A stretch of 64,000 nt of DNA, taken from contig NZ_CP037940.1 of the NCBI RefSeq assembly GCF_004358325.1, positions 992,001 to 1,056,000 on the forward strand, read 5' to 3'. Made by a program: the position numbers and the translations under genes. Origin of the DNA: Periweissella cryptocerci. GTDB taxonomy: Bacteria; Bacillota; Bacilli; Lactobacillales; Lactobacillaceae. A model generated the notes under the pieces. It was not told the origin of the DNA, did no database searches, and saw only the letters and a list, made by a program, of their open reading frames with translations. Shown piece after piece: positions 25,853 through 34,349 of the stretch (position 1 is the stretch's first letter; each line of letters begins with the position of its first letter).

Positions 25853-27802
25853 TTAATTATTTTCTACTGTAATAAAATCTGCACCAAATAACTCTTCAGC
25901 CTTTTGCACAACATTGCTTGGAGCCGCATCCACCACCGGTTCTGCTGGTAACGCATTTTCCACGTTATCTTGTGATTCTTCAACTTCTGGTACTGTTGGT
26001 TGAACCGCTGGTTGGCTCGCAAATTCGAGCTTCGTCAGCGCTGGCGCAACCATTTGATCAACTGGAATGCCTTGCTTGTGTTGTTGGGCAAAGCTTTGGC
26101 GCGCTTGCTTCCATTGATCTTCTGAAATAAAGACCAACGTGAGCTCTTCACCAATTAAGCGGTTAATCCCCTTGAATACGTCCTGCTGTAACTGCGCATC
26201 CATGCTTGCCAAATGATGAATATACGGTTGGGCAAACGCCAAAATTACCGCTTCCGGACTAGCTGCCACAGGTTGGGCCGTCGTCATTTTCGCCGTTTCA
26301 ACCACGCTGAGCATATTCAGCAAGTCACCGTAAATGTTTTGCATTTGCGATAAAGCCGGCTTAGTTGCATGCTTCAAAACGTCGAAAACCGCTTGCCCAT
26401 CAACTTTGGCAATGGCGTCGTTACTTGCTGGCGTCGCGGTCGCCGTGTTAACCACTGGTGCGGTTGGGCGTGCTTGACTAGCAGGCTTTGAATCCGGCGT
26501 TGATTGTGCCATCATCGCTTGCACTTGCGCCATCCGACTACTTACAGGCGCCTCTGCTGGAGCTGGAGTCGCTGCAGGGGTTACCACCGGTGTATTGCTT
26601 ACCACTGGTTGACTGACTGCTGGTTGACTGACTGCTGGTGCCACTGCATTGACCACTGGTTGTGCTTGGGTTTGAACAGGAGCCGCTTGTTGTGCAACCG
26701 GAGCCGTTCCAGCAGTTGCCACTGGCTGTGTACCCAATTGACTCAACTTAACGGTTAACACTTCCAGATAAACATCCGGGTGCGTCGTAAACCGTAATTG
26801 CTGTTGAATCTGGTTTAATTCATCAATCACCGCATACAAATACCGCGGTGACACGGCCTTCGCCAATGCTTGGAAACGGTCATCCGTAACCGCATTAACC
26901 ATTTGTGGAGCGTCATTTGCTAACAATAAGTCGCGCACATAGCCAATCAAATCTTCAATGAAACGATTAGCGTCTTTACCTTCATCGAGTAACGATTGCA
27001 AAGTTGCCAGGGCCGTTTGTGTTTCGTGTTGCGTAAAATTCTCCACGTACTCACTGAGCAAGTTTTGGGTCACAGAACCCGTCACAAGCAGCGCGTTATC
27101 AAGTGTCACGGCTTCATCCCCAAATGACAAAGTCTGATCGAGAATACTCAAAGCATCCCGCATCCCACCTTCTGCAGCTTGGCCGATAACTTTCAATGCA
27201 GTTTCATCATATTGGTAGCCTTTTTGGTCGAGAATGTATTCCATTCGTTCCAAACTTTGCTTCAACGTAATCCGCTTAAAATCAAAGCGTTGCGTCCGCG
27301 AAATAATAGTTGCCGGAATTTTATGGGGTTCCGTCGTTGCCAAAATAAATACCACTTGGGCAGGTGGTTCTTCCAAAGTTTTCAACAGCGCATTAAACGC
27401 ACCTGTGGATAACATATGGACTTCATCAATAATGTAAACTTTGTTAGGTGCTTGCGTTGGTGCGTATTTTGCCTTGTCGCGAATGTCACGAATTTCTTCA
27501 ACCCCATTATTTGAGGCCGCATCAATTTCAATCACATCATTTAACGAACCGTCATTAACGCCGACACAGTTCGCACATTTATTACATGGTTCGCCATCTT
27601 GTAAATCCAGACAGTTCAAGGCTTTCGCAAAAATTTTTGCAGCTGAAGTTTTCCCAGTCCCACGAGGCCCCGTAAATAAGTACGCGTGGCTAGTTTGGCC
27701 CGTTAAAATGGCGTTTTTGAGAGTCTTGGTAACCACATCTTGCCCGACCATATCTTTAAATGTTTGTGGCCGCCAGACGCGGTAAAGTGCTTGATATGCC
27801 AT
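25853..27802 (-). CDS. dnaX: DNA polymerase III subunit gamma/tau
   Basis: A 649-residue clamp-loader ATPase. AAA+ motifs are present: Walker A FTGPRGTGKTSAA, the zinc cluster CNKCANC with flanking Cys, Walker B VYIIDEVHML and sensor 1 FILATTEPHK. The C-terminal third has a low-complexity V/A/P/Q/T linker (about 365-480), repetitive at the DNA level (VSQPAVSQPVV), then the tau-specific region ending EELFGADFITVENN. It starts downstream of ffs and a repeat element, on the same strand as tadA. Confidence 0.95.
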   Translation of the reverse strand: MAYQALYRVWRPQTFKDMVGQDVVTKTLKNAILTGQTSHAYLFTGPRGTGKTSAAKIFAKALNCLDLQDGEPCNKCANCVGVNDGSLNDVIEIDAASNNGVEEIRDIRDKAKYAPTQAPNKVYIIDEVHMLSTGAFNALLKTLEEPPAQVVFILATTEPHKIPATIISRTQRFDFKRITLKQSLERMEYILDQKGYQYDETALKVIGQAAEGGMRDALSILDQTLSFGDEAVTLDNALLVTGSVTQNLLSEYVENFTQHETQTALATLQSLLDEGKDANRFIEDLIGYVRDLLLANDAPQMVNAVTDDRFQALAKAVSPRYLYAVIDELNQIQQQLRFTTHPDVYLEVLTVKLSQLGTQPVATAGTAPVAQQAAPVQTQAQPVVNAVAPAVSQPAVSQPVVSNTPVVTPAATPAPAEAPVSSRMAQVQAMMAQSTPDSKPASQARPTAPVVNTATATPASNDAIAKVDGQAVFDVLKHATKPALSQMQNIYGDLLNMLSVVETAKMTTAQPVAASPEAVILAFAQPYIHHLASMDAQLQQDVFKGINRLIGEELTLVFISEDQWKQARQSFAQQHKQGIPVDQMVAPALTKLEFASQPAVQPTVPEVEESQDNVENALPAEPVVDAAPSNVVQKAEELFGADFITVENN

Positions 27803-27892
27803 TAAATGCTGCTCCCTTTCCTGAAAATCTATTACTACTAGTTTAACAAATTTTTGTGCGATTGAATATTATTTGTCTGTGACGTTCTATAA

Positions 27893-28135
27893 ATTAGGAT
27901 TGTTCTTTCCACTGCGCGCCTAGAAAGTACTTTGCGCACCACGCTGGAAGCACATGTTCAAGCCAAAGTGCGGTCTTGAACAACTCGAATAAGCTGGGGC
28001 TCTACGGGAATAAATTCCCAAGACTCCTCATCTCATCCTCAGCCGCGACATATGTTACACACATATCACCCCAGTCGCGGTGTAAAGGCTACCGCCCGCC
28101 AAGCACTTTCCAGACACTCCGTTAGTTTAAGATGA
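27893..28135 (-). repeat. Structured dispersed repeat, subfamily B (core with three hairpins, reverse orientation)
   Basis: Read on the minus strand, the core (27910-28121) begins CGGAGTGTCTGG and ends AGGCGCGCAGTGG. Its outer stem GGAAAGTGCTT/AAGTACTTTCT differs from other copies yet still pairs through G-T and compensating changes. The inner stem ACCGCGaCTGG/CCAGCGTGGT and hairpins GTGATATGTG/CATATGTCGC and GTTCAAG/CTTGAAC are present. The ISL3-like outer ends are eroded. It separates ffs from dnaX and accounts for most of the 27803-28245 gap. Confidence 0.8.
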
Positions 28136-28245
28136 CCTTACTAATACCATAAGCCATATAAAAATAACCATTCCAAAAAAATGATACAAAAAAATCGCAA
28201 CCATCACTGATCACGATTCTTTCTAAATGTATGTATACGAAGCAC

Positions 28246-28326
28246 AAATTACAGCATCCTTAGGGCTGCTACCTTCCGGTCCTGACCCAATTCGGAGTAT
28301 AACCTTGCCCCGCAGTTAGTAATTAT
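28246..28326 (-). ncRNA. ffs: Signal recognition particle RNA (short bacterial type)
   Basis: The minus strand contains the diagnostic apical domain GGTCAGGACCGGAAGGTAGC followed by AGCCC. The ends AATTAC and GTAATT pair to close the rod. The size of about 80-90 nt fits the short SRP RNA of lactobacilli. The position between tadA and dnaX is the usual one in this group. Exact ends are estimated from the terminal pairing. Confidence 0.92.
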
Positions 28327-28364
28327 AGCGCACTTCATCCGTAGTGACAACACTATTTGTGAAA

Positions 28365-28895
28365 TTAACCGTCAATCTCTTTTTTTCCCGCTTCGGCAGC
28401 CTTCCGTGCTTGCTTGGCTGCCTTGCGTCGTTTACGAATATCTTGGAAAAATGCTTGTAATAACTCGCCGGCATCTTTGGCTAACACACGTTCATGCACT
28501 TCCACTTGGTGGTTAAAGCGTTCGTCGGTTAATAAATTGTACAAACTGCCAACGACGCCCGCTTTGGGATCACGTGCTCCAAAGAACAGCTCCGGAATTC
28601 GGGAATTGATAATCGCACCCGCACACATAGGACATGGTTCCAATGTTACAAACATTTGGCAATCTTCTAAGCGCCATGAGCCAATATTGCGATTAGCTTC
28701 TTGGATTGCCATGATTTCCGCATGAATCGTTGCATCTTGGGCGTGCTCACGTAAATTATAGCCGCGGCCAATTATTTCGCCATCATGCACAATCACCGCT
28801 CCAATCGGCACTTCGCCAATCATCCCCGCCTTGCGCGCTTGTTTCAAGGCTTCGCGCATATATTTTTGTTGTGTCTCAATAGAAAGTTCCGTCAT
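28365..28895 (-). CDS. tadA: tRNA-specific adenosine deaminase
   Basis: A 176-residue zinc deaminase that makes inosine at the wobble base of tRNA-Arg(ACG). The active site HAEIMAIQEA supplies the zinc His and proton-shuttle Glu, and EPCPMCAGAI supplies the two zinc Cys. The basic C-terminus (IRKRRKAAKQARKAAEAGKK) could help bind tRNA. The neighbours ffs and dnaX match the common gene order. Confidence 0.94.
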   Translation of the reverse strand: MTELSIETQQKYMREALKQARKAGMIGEVPIGAVIVHDGEIIGRGYNLREHAQDATIHAEIMAIQEANRNIGSWRLEDCQMFVTLEPCPMCAGAIINSRIPELFFGARDPKAGVVGSLYNLLTDERFNHQVEVHERVLAKDAGELLQAFFQDIRKRRKAAKQARKAAEAGKKEIDG

Positions 28896-29017
28896 ATCTA
28901 TTACCTACTTTACGTTCAAACTTCTGTACGTGAATTTTGCACTAGCCTGTTGCTAAGTCCAATCATTGTAAAAACTTCAACATTTGTATTTGTATGAGTA
29001 ACTCTAACTTATGGCTT

Positions 29018-29262
29018 GAACCGCAAGTTAACGGAGTGCCTGGAAATTGCTTGGCGGGCGCAGCCTTTACACCGTGACTGGGGGAATATGTGTGTAGCAC
29101 ATATTTCCGCTGAGGATAAGATGAGGAGTCTTAGGAATTTATTCCTTAGAGTCCCAGCTTGTCCGAGTTGTTCAAGACCGCACTTCGGCTTGAACATGTG
29201 CTTCCAGCATGGTGCGCCAAGTAATTTCCAGGCACGCAGTGGCCCACATCCACCCCAAGTCA
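29018..29262 (+). repeat. Structured dispersed repeat, subfamily B (core with three hairpins)
   Basis: The core 29036-29235 closes with GTGCCTGGAAATTGCTTGG/CCAAGTAATTTCCAGGCAC. The second stem is ACCGTGaCTGG/CCAGCATGGT. Hairpins are GGAATATGTG/CACATATTTCC, GAGTC...GAGTC with the TAGGAAT/ATTCCTTA centre, and GTTCAAGaCC/GGCTTGAAC. Right flank CACCCCAAGTCAAAATC is a worn version of the usual end. It lies between tadA and the methyltransferase gene. Confidence 0.82.
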
Positions 29263-29266
29263 AAAT

Positions 29267-29884
29267 CTACTTCTCAGTATCAGTATAAGTACTTTCCAAG
29301 ATATAGTAACCTTTATCCTTGCGAATAATCTCAGCGTTCCCAAAAGTTTCTTCCATCAATTTTTTAGCCGATGGTGCTCCTTGTTTCTTTTGCAGTACCA
29401 CAGTCAATGTCCCACCAGGCACAAGATGTTGGGCCGCATCGCTAATCATCATTGATACGACATCTTTACCAGCGCGCACTGGGGGGTTCGTCAAAATTGC
29501 GGCATATTTATCGGTCACATCCGCATACACGTCGGAATGGAAAACATTAGTCCGACCCGCAACACCATTTGCTTGGGTATTCCGTTCGGCTAAACTCAAG
29601 GCCAAATTATTCACATCTACCATATCTAGTGTCCGATCAGGATAGGCCAACGCTAATGAAATCCCCACAGGACCATAGCCGGTACCCAAGTCGAGGATTT
29701 TACCTGACGGAGCGTTATTTTCACGGAACGCTTCAATCATGACCCGTGAACCGTAATCGACGGTTTGTTTTGAAAAAACACCGTTATCGGTGGTGAACTT
29801 AATATTGTGATTTAAGAGTGCGAACTCCCAAGTGTGTTCAGCATGCGCCACATCTGGGTTTTCAGTATAGTAGTGATTATTCAT
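29267..29884 (-). CDS. Class I SAM-dependent methyltransferase (RsmC/YbxB-like)
   Basis: A 205-residue protein with the AdoMet motif ILDLGTGYGPVGISLA, the acidic loop DMVDVNNLALSLAERN, and the catalytic motif ILTNPPVRAGKDVV typical of YbxB/RsmC-like methyltransferases that act on the exocyclic amine of a guanine in rRNA. It corresponds to the C-terminal half of enterobacterial RsmC, as usual for Firmicutes. The target base is not proven here. It is divergent from nrdH. Confidence 0.88.
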   Translation of the reverse strand: MNNHYYTENPDVAHAEHTWEFALLNHNIKFTTDNGVFSKQTVDYGSRVMIEAFRENNAPSGKILDLGTGYGPVGISLALAYPDRTLDMVDVNNLALSLAERNTQANGVAGRTNVFHSDVYADVTDKYAAILTNPPVRAGKDVVSMMISDAAQHLVPGGTLTVVLQKKQGAPSAKKLMEETFGNAEIIRKDKGYYILESTYTDTEK

Positions 29885-30007
29885 TAGTTTTCTCCGATAC
29901 TTTTTCGATATTTTAACTATACTCGGTTAATAAATTAATTTATAGTTTTTTGTATGCAAAAAAACAAGGTATCACACCCTTTCCAGTTCCTAAATATTTC
30001 CCAGCAT

Positions 30008-30059
30008 AACTATATGTGGTGTTTGAGCGTTGAAACATGCCACTACATGTTGTTATACT
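30008..30059 (+). promoter_or_regulatory. nrdH promoter with two NrdR-box-like repeats
   Basis: TTGAAA (30030-30035) and TATACT (30054-30059) are 18 bases apart. Two similar palindromic sites, ACTATATGTG at 30009 and ACTACATGTTG at 30042, lie 33 bases apart, about three helical turns. One overlaps the spacer and the other sits upstream of -35. NrdR boxes are normally paired about this way before nrd operons. The box assignment is by likeness to the known consensus. Confidence 0.6.
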
Positions 30060-30095
30060 AAGTACATAAATTAATAACGAATGAGGTATAAATAA

Positions 30096-30323
30096 ATGTC
30101 AAAATTAACTGTATTTACTAAAAACAACTGTATCCAATGTAAGATGACTAAGCGCTTCTTATCAGAACACGGCATCGATTTTGAAGAAAAGAACATCAAC
30201 GAAAACCCTGAATACATCGACTATTTAAAGGGTCAAGGCTTCGCAGCCGTTCCGGTTGTTGAAGGTACTGGCATCGAAACTATTGCCGGATTCCGACCAG
30301 ATGTCTTAAAAAAGTTAGCTTAA
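30096..30323 (+). CDS. nrdH: Glutaredoxin-like protein NrdH
   Basis: A 75-residue thioredoxin-fold electron donor for class Ib ribonucleotide reductase. The redox motif is NCIQCKMTKRFL (CxxC) at about residues 11-17, and GIETIAGFRPDVL near the end is the NrdH specificity segment. It is first of nrdH-nrdE-nrdF. A hairpin with the form of a strong terminator stands between it and nrdE. Confidence 0.94.
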   Translation: MSKLTVFTKNNCIQCKMTKRFLSEHGIDFEEKNINENPEYIDYLKGQGFAAVPVVEGTGIETIAGFRPDVLKKLA

Positions 30324-30338
30324 TTTTGCAAACTTATG

Positions 30339-30382
30339 ACACAACATCTTGAGCCGCGCACCACAAGATGTTGTGTTTTTTT
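30339..30382 (+). terminator. Terminator-like hairpin between nrdH and nrdE
   Basis: ACACAACATCTTG pairs perfectly with CAAGATGTTGTGT and runs into TTTTTTT. It lies 15 bases after the nrdH stop and 45 before nrdE. It would give excess nrdH transcript or require readthrough for nrdE. Confidence 0.8.
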
Positions 30383-30426
30383 ATTCTCAAAAGCCAAGTT
30401 TTAGGAAAAATAAGGGGACGCTAGTC

Positions 30427-32592
30427 ATGAGCTTAAAATCAATCAAGGATGTGACTTACTTCGATTTGAACAATGAAGTAAACATTCCAAAGAACAATTC
30501 GATCCAATTGGAAAAGGATAAAGAAGCCCTCGCCGCTTTCTTTAAAGAAAATATTGAACCTAACACAATGCAATTCAAAACTTTGCGCGACCGTTTTGAT
30601 TTCTTGATGGATAATGATTTCATCGAAAAAGCCTTCGTTTTGAAATACAACTTCAGTTTTATCGAAGACCTTTATGACTACTTGGAAAGCCAAAAATTCC
30701 AATTCAAGTCTTTCATGGCCGCTTACAAATTCTATGCTCAATATGCTTTGAAGTCTAACGATAACAAGTATTACATTGAAAGCTACATGGATCGGGTCGC
30801 AATGAACGCCTTGTATTTTGCCAACGGTGACACTGAACTTGCAATGTCATTAGCTGATGAAATGATCCACCAACGCTACCAACCAGCGACCCCTTCATTC
30901 TTGAATGCTGGTAAATCTCGTCGGGGCGAATTGGTTTCATGTTTCGTTGTGCAATCAACCGATGATATGAATTCAATCGGTCGGATGATTAACTCAGCGC
31001 TCCAATTGTCACGTATCGGTGGTGGTGTCGGCATGAACCTTTCTAACTTGCGTGAAGCTGGTGCCCCAATCAAGGGTATCGAAAACGCCGCTTCTGGTGT
31101 CGTACCAGTGATGAAATTGTTGGAAGATTCTTTCTCATACTCAAACCAACTTGGCCAACGTCAAGGTGCTGGTGTGGTTTACTTGAACGTCTTCCACCCA
31201 GACATCATGCAATTCCTCGCAACTAAGAAGGAAAACGCCGATGAAAAAATTCGGGTTAAGACGCTTTCACTTGGTTTAACTGTACCAGATAAGTTCTACG
31301 AATTGGTACGCACTAACGAAGACATGTTCCTCTTTTCTCCATACGATGTTGAAAAGTTTTATGGCACACCATTTAACTACGTTGATATCACTGCTGAATA
31401 CGATAACATGGTCGCTAACCCTGCCATCCGTAAGTACAAAATCAGTGCCCGTAACTTAGAAACTGAAATTTCAAAACTCCAACAAGAATCTGGCTACCCA
31501 TACATCGTGAACATCGACATGGCTAACCGTGAAAACCCAGTTGCTGGTAAGATTATTTCATCTAATTTGTGTTCTGAAATCTTGCAAGTACAAACTCCAT
31601 CAGACATCAACAACACCCAAGGTTATGACAAAATGGGAATTGATGTTTCATGTAACTTAGGTTCAATCAACATTGCTAACATGATGGACACACCTGATTT
31701 TGGTAAGTCTGTTGAAGCAATGATGCGTGCTTTGTCATTTGTTTCTGACTCATCACAACTTGATATTGTGCCTTCAATCCAAAAAGGTAACAACGAAGCT
31801 CACGCGGTTGGTCTTGGTGCGATGGGACTTCACGGTTTCTTAGCTAAAAACCACATCATGTACGGTGACGCTGATTCACTTGATTTCACCAATGTCTTCT
31901 TCATGATGGTTAACTTCTACACTTTAGTCGCTTCAAATAAAATCGCCAAAGAACGCAAGGAAACTTTCAAGGACTTTGATAAGTCAACTTACTTCACCGG
32001 TGAATACTTCGACAAGTACACATCACAAGATTGGGGTCCAAAGTCTGCTAAGGTTGTTGATTTATTTGGTGGTCAACACATCCCTACACGCGAAGACTGG
32101 GCTCAATTAGCAGCGGATGTTAAGGAATTTGGTTTGTACAACCGTAACCGTATGGCCATTGCGCCAACTGGTTCAATTTCATACATCAACGATGCAACTT
32201 CATCATTGCACCCTATCGTTAACCGTATCGAAGAACGTCAAGAAAAGAAGATTGGTAAGATTTACTATCCAGCACCATACTTATCAAACGACACAATTCC
32301 TTACTACAAATCAGCCTACGATACCGACATGCGTTTGGTTATCGACATCTACGCAACCGCACAACAACACATCGACCAAGGTATGGCGTTGACGTTGTTC
32401 ATGCGTTCAACATTGCCAGAAGGTTTGTACGAATGGAAGAACGGCCGTACTGATAAAATGACCACCCGGGACTTGAACATTTTACGCAACTACGCCTACA
32501 ACAAGGGCTGTAAGTCAGTGTACTATGTGCGGACATTTACCGATGATGGTGGTGAAGCTGGCGTCAACGAATGCGAAAGCTGCTCAATCTAA
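30427..32592 (+). CDS. nrdE: Class Ib ribonucleotide reductase large subunit
   Basis: A 721-residue catalytic subunit that reduces ribonucleoside diphosphates. Conserved features include the active-site cysteines in GELVSCFVVQ and SSNLCSEILQ, the radical-site cysteine region, the RIGGGVGMNLSNLREAGAPI loop, and the C-terminal redox pair NECESCSI. The ATG at 30427 follows AAGGGGACG; the longer frame starts inside the upstream hairpin. The N-terminal ATP cone of class Ia is absent, as expected for Ib. Codon use is strongly biased to highly expressed choices. A terminator and about 500 bases of repeats separate it from nrdF. Confidence 0.95.
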   Translation: MSLKSIKDVTYFDLNNEVNIPKNNSIQLEKDKEALAAFFKENIEPNTMQFKTLRDRFDFLMDNDFIEKAFVLKYNFSFIEDLYDYLESQKFQFKSFMAAYKFYAQYALKSNDNKYYIESYMDRVAMNALYFANGDTELAMSLADEMIHQRYQPATPSFLNAGKSRRGELVSCFVVQSTDDMNSIGRMINSALQLSRIGGGVGMNLSNLREAGAPIKGIENAASGVVPVMKLLEDSFSYSNQLGQRQGAGVVYLNVFHPDIMQFLATKKENADEKIRVKTLSLGLTVPDKFYELVRTNEDMFLFSPYDVEKFYGTPFNYVDITAEYDNMVANPAIRKYKISARNLETEISKLQQESGYPYIVNIDMANRENPVAGKIISSNLCSEILQVQTPSDINNTQGYDKMGIDVSCNLGSINIANMMDTPDFGKSVEAMMRALSFVSDSSQLDIVPSIQKGNNEAHAVGLGAMGLHGFLAKNHIMYGDADSLDFTNVFFMMVNFYTLVASNKIAKERKETFKDFDKSTYFTGEYFDKYTSQDWGPKSAKVVDLFGGQHIPTREDWAQLAADVKEFGLYNRNRMAIAPTGSISYINDATSSLHPIVNRIEERQEKKIGKIYYPAPYLSNDTIPYYKSAYDTDMRLVIDIYATAQQHIDQGMALTLFMRSTLPEGLYEWKNGRTDKMTTRDLNILRNYAYNKGCKSVYYVRTFTDDGGEAGVNECESCSI

Positions 32593-32622
32593 TAGACGCA
32601 ATCAAGTTTAATATCGTATAAT

Positions 32623-32654
32623 AAAAGGCGTGGACCCAGTGCCACGTCTTTTGT
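32623..32654 (+). terminator. Terminator after nrdE
   Basis: AAAAGGCGTGG pairs with CCACGTCTTTT and is followed by GTATT. It is weaker than the nrdH one, but it is correctly placed 30 bases after nrdE. Confidence 0.65.
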
Positions 32655-32673
32655 ATTATTAATAACTATTTAC

Positions 32674-32891
32674 GGTTCTATTTCGCCTAACGTGGGATTG
32701 AATATAATTGACCACTACGTGCCAGTAAATTACCGCCACTTCGTTAGTTAGGAATAATGCTCATACTAGCGAAAAATTGTTACCAAACATAGACCGCAGT
32801 GGCATGAAAAACAGCACTGACAATAGAACTTCAGTAATTCGATGATTCAAAAGTACGGAAATGACAATCCCACGCTGGAAAAAAATATGCC
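32674..32891 (-). repeat. Dispersed repeat lacking most of its core, with 8-bp target duplication
   Basis: In minus orientation the left end is GGCATATTTTTTTCCAGCGTGG and the right end (as read inward from the other side) GGTTCTATTTCGCCTAACGTGG, both like the ISL3 ends. The flanks CTATTTAC (32666-32673) and CTACTTAC (32892-32899) match at seven of eight bases. This is the expected 8-bp ISL3 target duplication. The core is reduced to a short piece of the outer stem (GGTAATTTACTGGC). The left arm is of the GGTTGGTAAC type. Confidence 0.8.
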
Positions 32892-32944
32892 CTACTTACT
32901 ATTAAACTTAGTGTTTTTTATTTTCCAGTTAGTCCGCTAAACAT

Positions 32945-33110
32945 AGCTAACTAACGGAGTGACTCAAGAATTTGGTTGCCGGGCGTAGCCTTTACACCGT
33001 GATGGGAAGTGATTTATCACTTCGCTCAAAGTAGCTGAGACTACAGGCTCAGCAGGTTTGCTTCCATCTCGGTGCGGCAGCCAAATTCTGTGGCACGCAG
33101 TGGCAAGTAA
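32945..33110 (+). repeat. Structured dispersed repeat core with a highly divergent outer stem
   Basis: Starts AACTAACGGAGTG and ends GGCACGCAGTGGC. The outer stem is GAATTTGGTTGCC/GGCAGCCAAATTC, almost unrelated in sequence to other copies but fully paired. The second stem ACCGTGATGG/CCATCTCGGT and hairpins GAAGTGAT/ATCACTTC and GCTGAG/CTCAGC follow. Conserved bases GGGCGTAGCCTTTACACCGTGA and GCTTCCA are kept. Outer ISL3-like ends are not recognisable. With the previous element it fills the nrdE-nrdF gap. Confidence 0.82.
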
Positions 33111-33155
33111 CAACTCAACTGACTAAAAAGACAAATTTGGAGAGGTTAACGATAA

Positions 33156-34121
33156 ATGACTGAAGCATATAAAGCTATTAACTGGAACGAAATCGAAGAT
33201 GCCATTGATAAGGCAACTTGGGAAAAATTAACGGAACAATTCTGGTTAGACACCCGGATTCCATTATCAAACGATTTGGATGATTGGCGTCAAATGAACA
33301 CTACTGAACAATACTTAGTTGGCCACATTTTTGGTGGTTTAACTTTGCTTGATACCGTGCAATCACAAGACGGGATGTCAGCTTTGAAAAAAGACATCCG
33401 CACGCAACAAGAAGAAGCGGTCTTCAACAACATTGAATTCATGGAATCAGTGCACGCTAAGTCTTACTCATCAATTTTTGAAACTTTGAACACCCCCGCT
33501 GAAATTGACGAAATCTTTGATTGGACAAACACCAACGAATTTCTCCAATGGAAAGCCCAACGGATCAATGGTATCTACCAAACTGGGACCCCTTTGCAAA
33601 AGAAAATTGCCTCAGTCTTCTTGGAAACTTTCTTGTTCTACTCTGGTTTCTACACGCCATTGTACTACTTGGGCCACAACCAATTAGTGAACGTGGCGGA
33701 AATCATCAAGTTAATCTTGCGTGACGAATCAGTCCACGGAACTTACATCGGTTACAAGTTCCAATTAGGCTTCAACGAATTGCCTGAAGAAGAACAAGAA
33801 GAACTTAAGGGCTGGATGTATGACTTGTTGTACGACTTGTATGACAACGAAGAAAAATACACCCACCAAATGTACGACGAAATTGGCTGGTCAGAATCAG
33901 TCTTAACCTTCTTACGTTACAACGCCAACAAGGCTTTGATGAACTTAGGTCAAGATCCAATGTTCCCTGATGGCGCCGATGACGTTAACCCAGTTGTTAT
34001 GAATGGGATTTCAACTTCAACTTCTAACCACGATTTCTTCTCCCAAGTTGGGAATGGTTACCGTTTGGGCCAAGTTGAAGTAATGGACAACGATGACTAC
34101 AACTACGGTCTTGATAAATAG
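33156..34121 (+). CDS. nrdF: Class Ib ribonucleotide reductase small subunit
   Basis: A 321-residue radical-bearing subunit with a dimetal site. Ligand regions are visible: LLDTVQSQDG, NIEFMESVHAKSYSS, and RDESVHGTYIGYKFQ with the E-x-x-H pair. The C-terminal tail (DNDDYNYGLDK) docks to NrdE in the family. GGAGAGG lies upstream of the ATG. It is 563 bases from nrdE, beyond a terminator and two repeat elements, so it may need its own promoter, which I could not identify with confidence. nrdI, the usual flavodoxin partner, is not in the window. Confidence 0.95.
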   Translation: MTEAYKAINWNEIEDAIDKATWEKLTEQFWLDTRIPLSNDLDDWRQMNTTEQYLVGHIFGGLTLLDTVQSQDGMSALKKDIRTQQEEAVFNNIEFMESVHAKSYSSIFETLNTPAEIDEIFDWTNTNEFLQWKAQRINGIYQTGTPLQKKIASVFLETFLFYSGFYTPLYYLGHNQLVNVAEIIKLILRDESVHGTYIGYKFQLGFNELPEEEQEELKGWMYDLLYDLYDNEEKYTHQMYDEIGWSESVLTFLRYNANKALMNLGQDPMFPDGADDVNPVVMNGISTSTSNHDFFSQVGNGYRLGQVEVMDNDDYNYGLDK

Positions 34122-34165
34122 TTATTAGACATCTTCACCATATATACACATTTAATCGCTATAAT

Positions 34166-34198
34166 AGAGCTAGGGCATTGATTGCCTTAGCTCTTTTT
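34166..34198 (+). terminator. nrdF terminator
   Basis: AGAGCTAGGGCA pairs with TGCCTTAGCTCT and is followed by TTTTT. Confidence 0.85.
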
Positions 34199-34349
34199 GT
34201 GTCCTTGGCTGGTACAAGCGTTACCGGCCACCGCGCACCACCAATCATCAAAACATAGCATTCACAAATGCCAGCGCTATCTATTTGGCGCAGTGGCACC
34301 AACATATATCCGGCTTACCGAGCCAATTTTAATTACGGAGGAATATCGT

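Noticed and set aside
26504..26758. Trp/Cys/His-rich plus-strand frame and DNA repeats inside dnaX
   Set aside because: Antisense shadow of the V/A/P/Q linker of DnaX. The DNA repetition follows from the low-complexity linker and is not a CRISPR array.
29009..29288. Open frames on both strands over the 29-kb repeat
   Set aside because: Same reason: they read through hairpin arms of the repeat and are not kept in the other copies.
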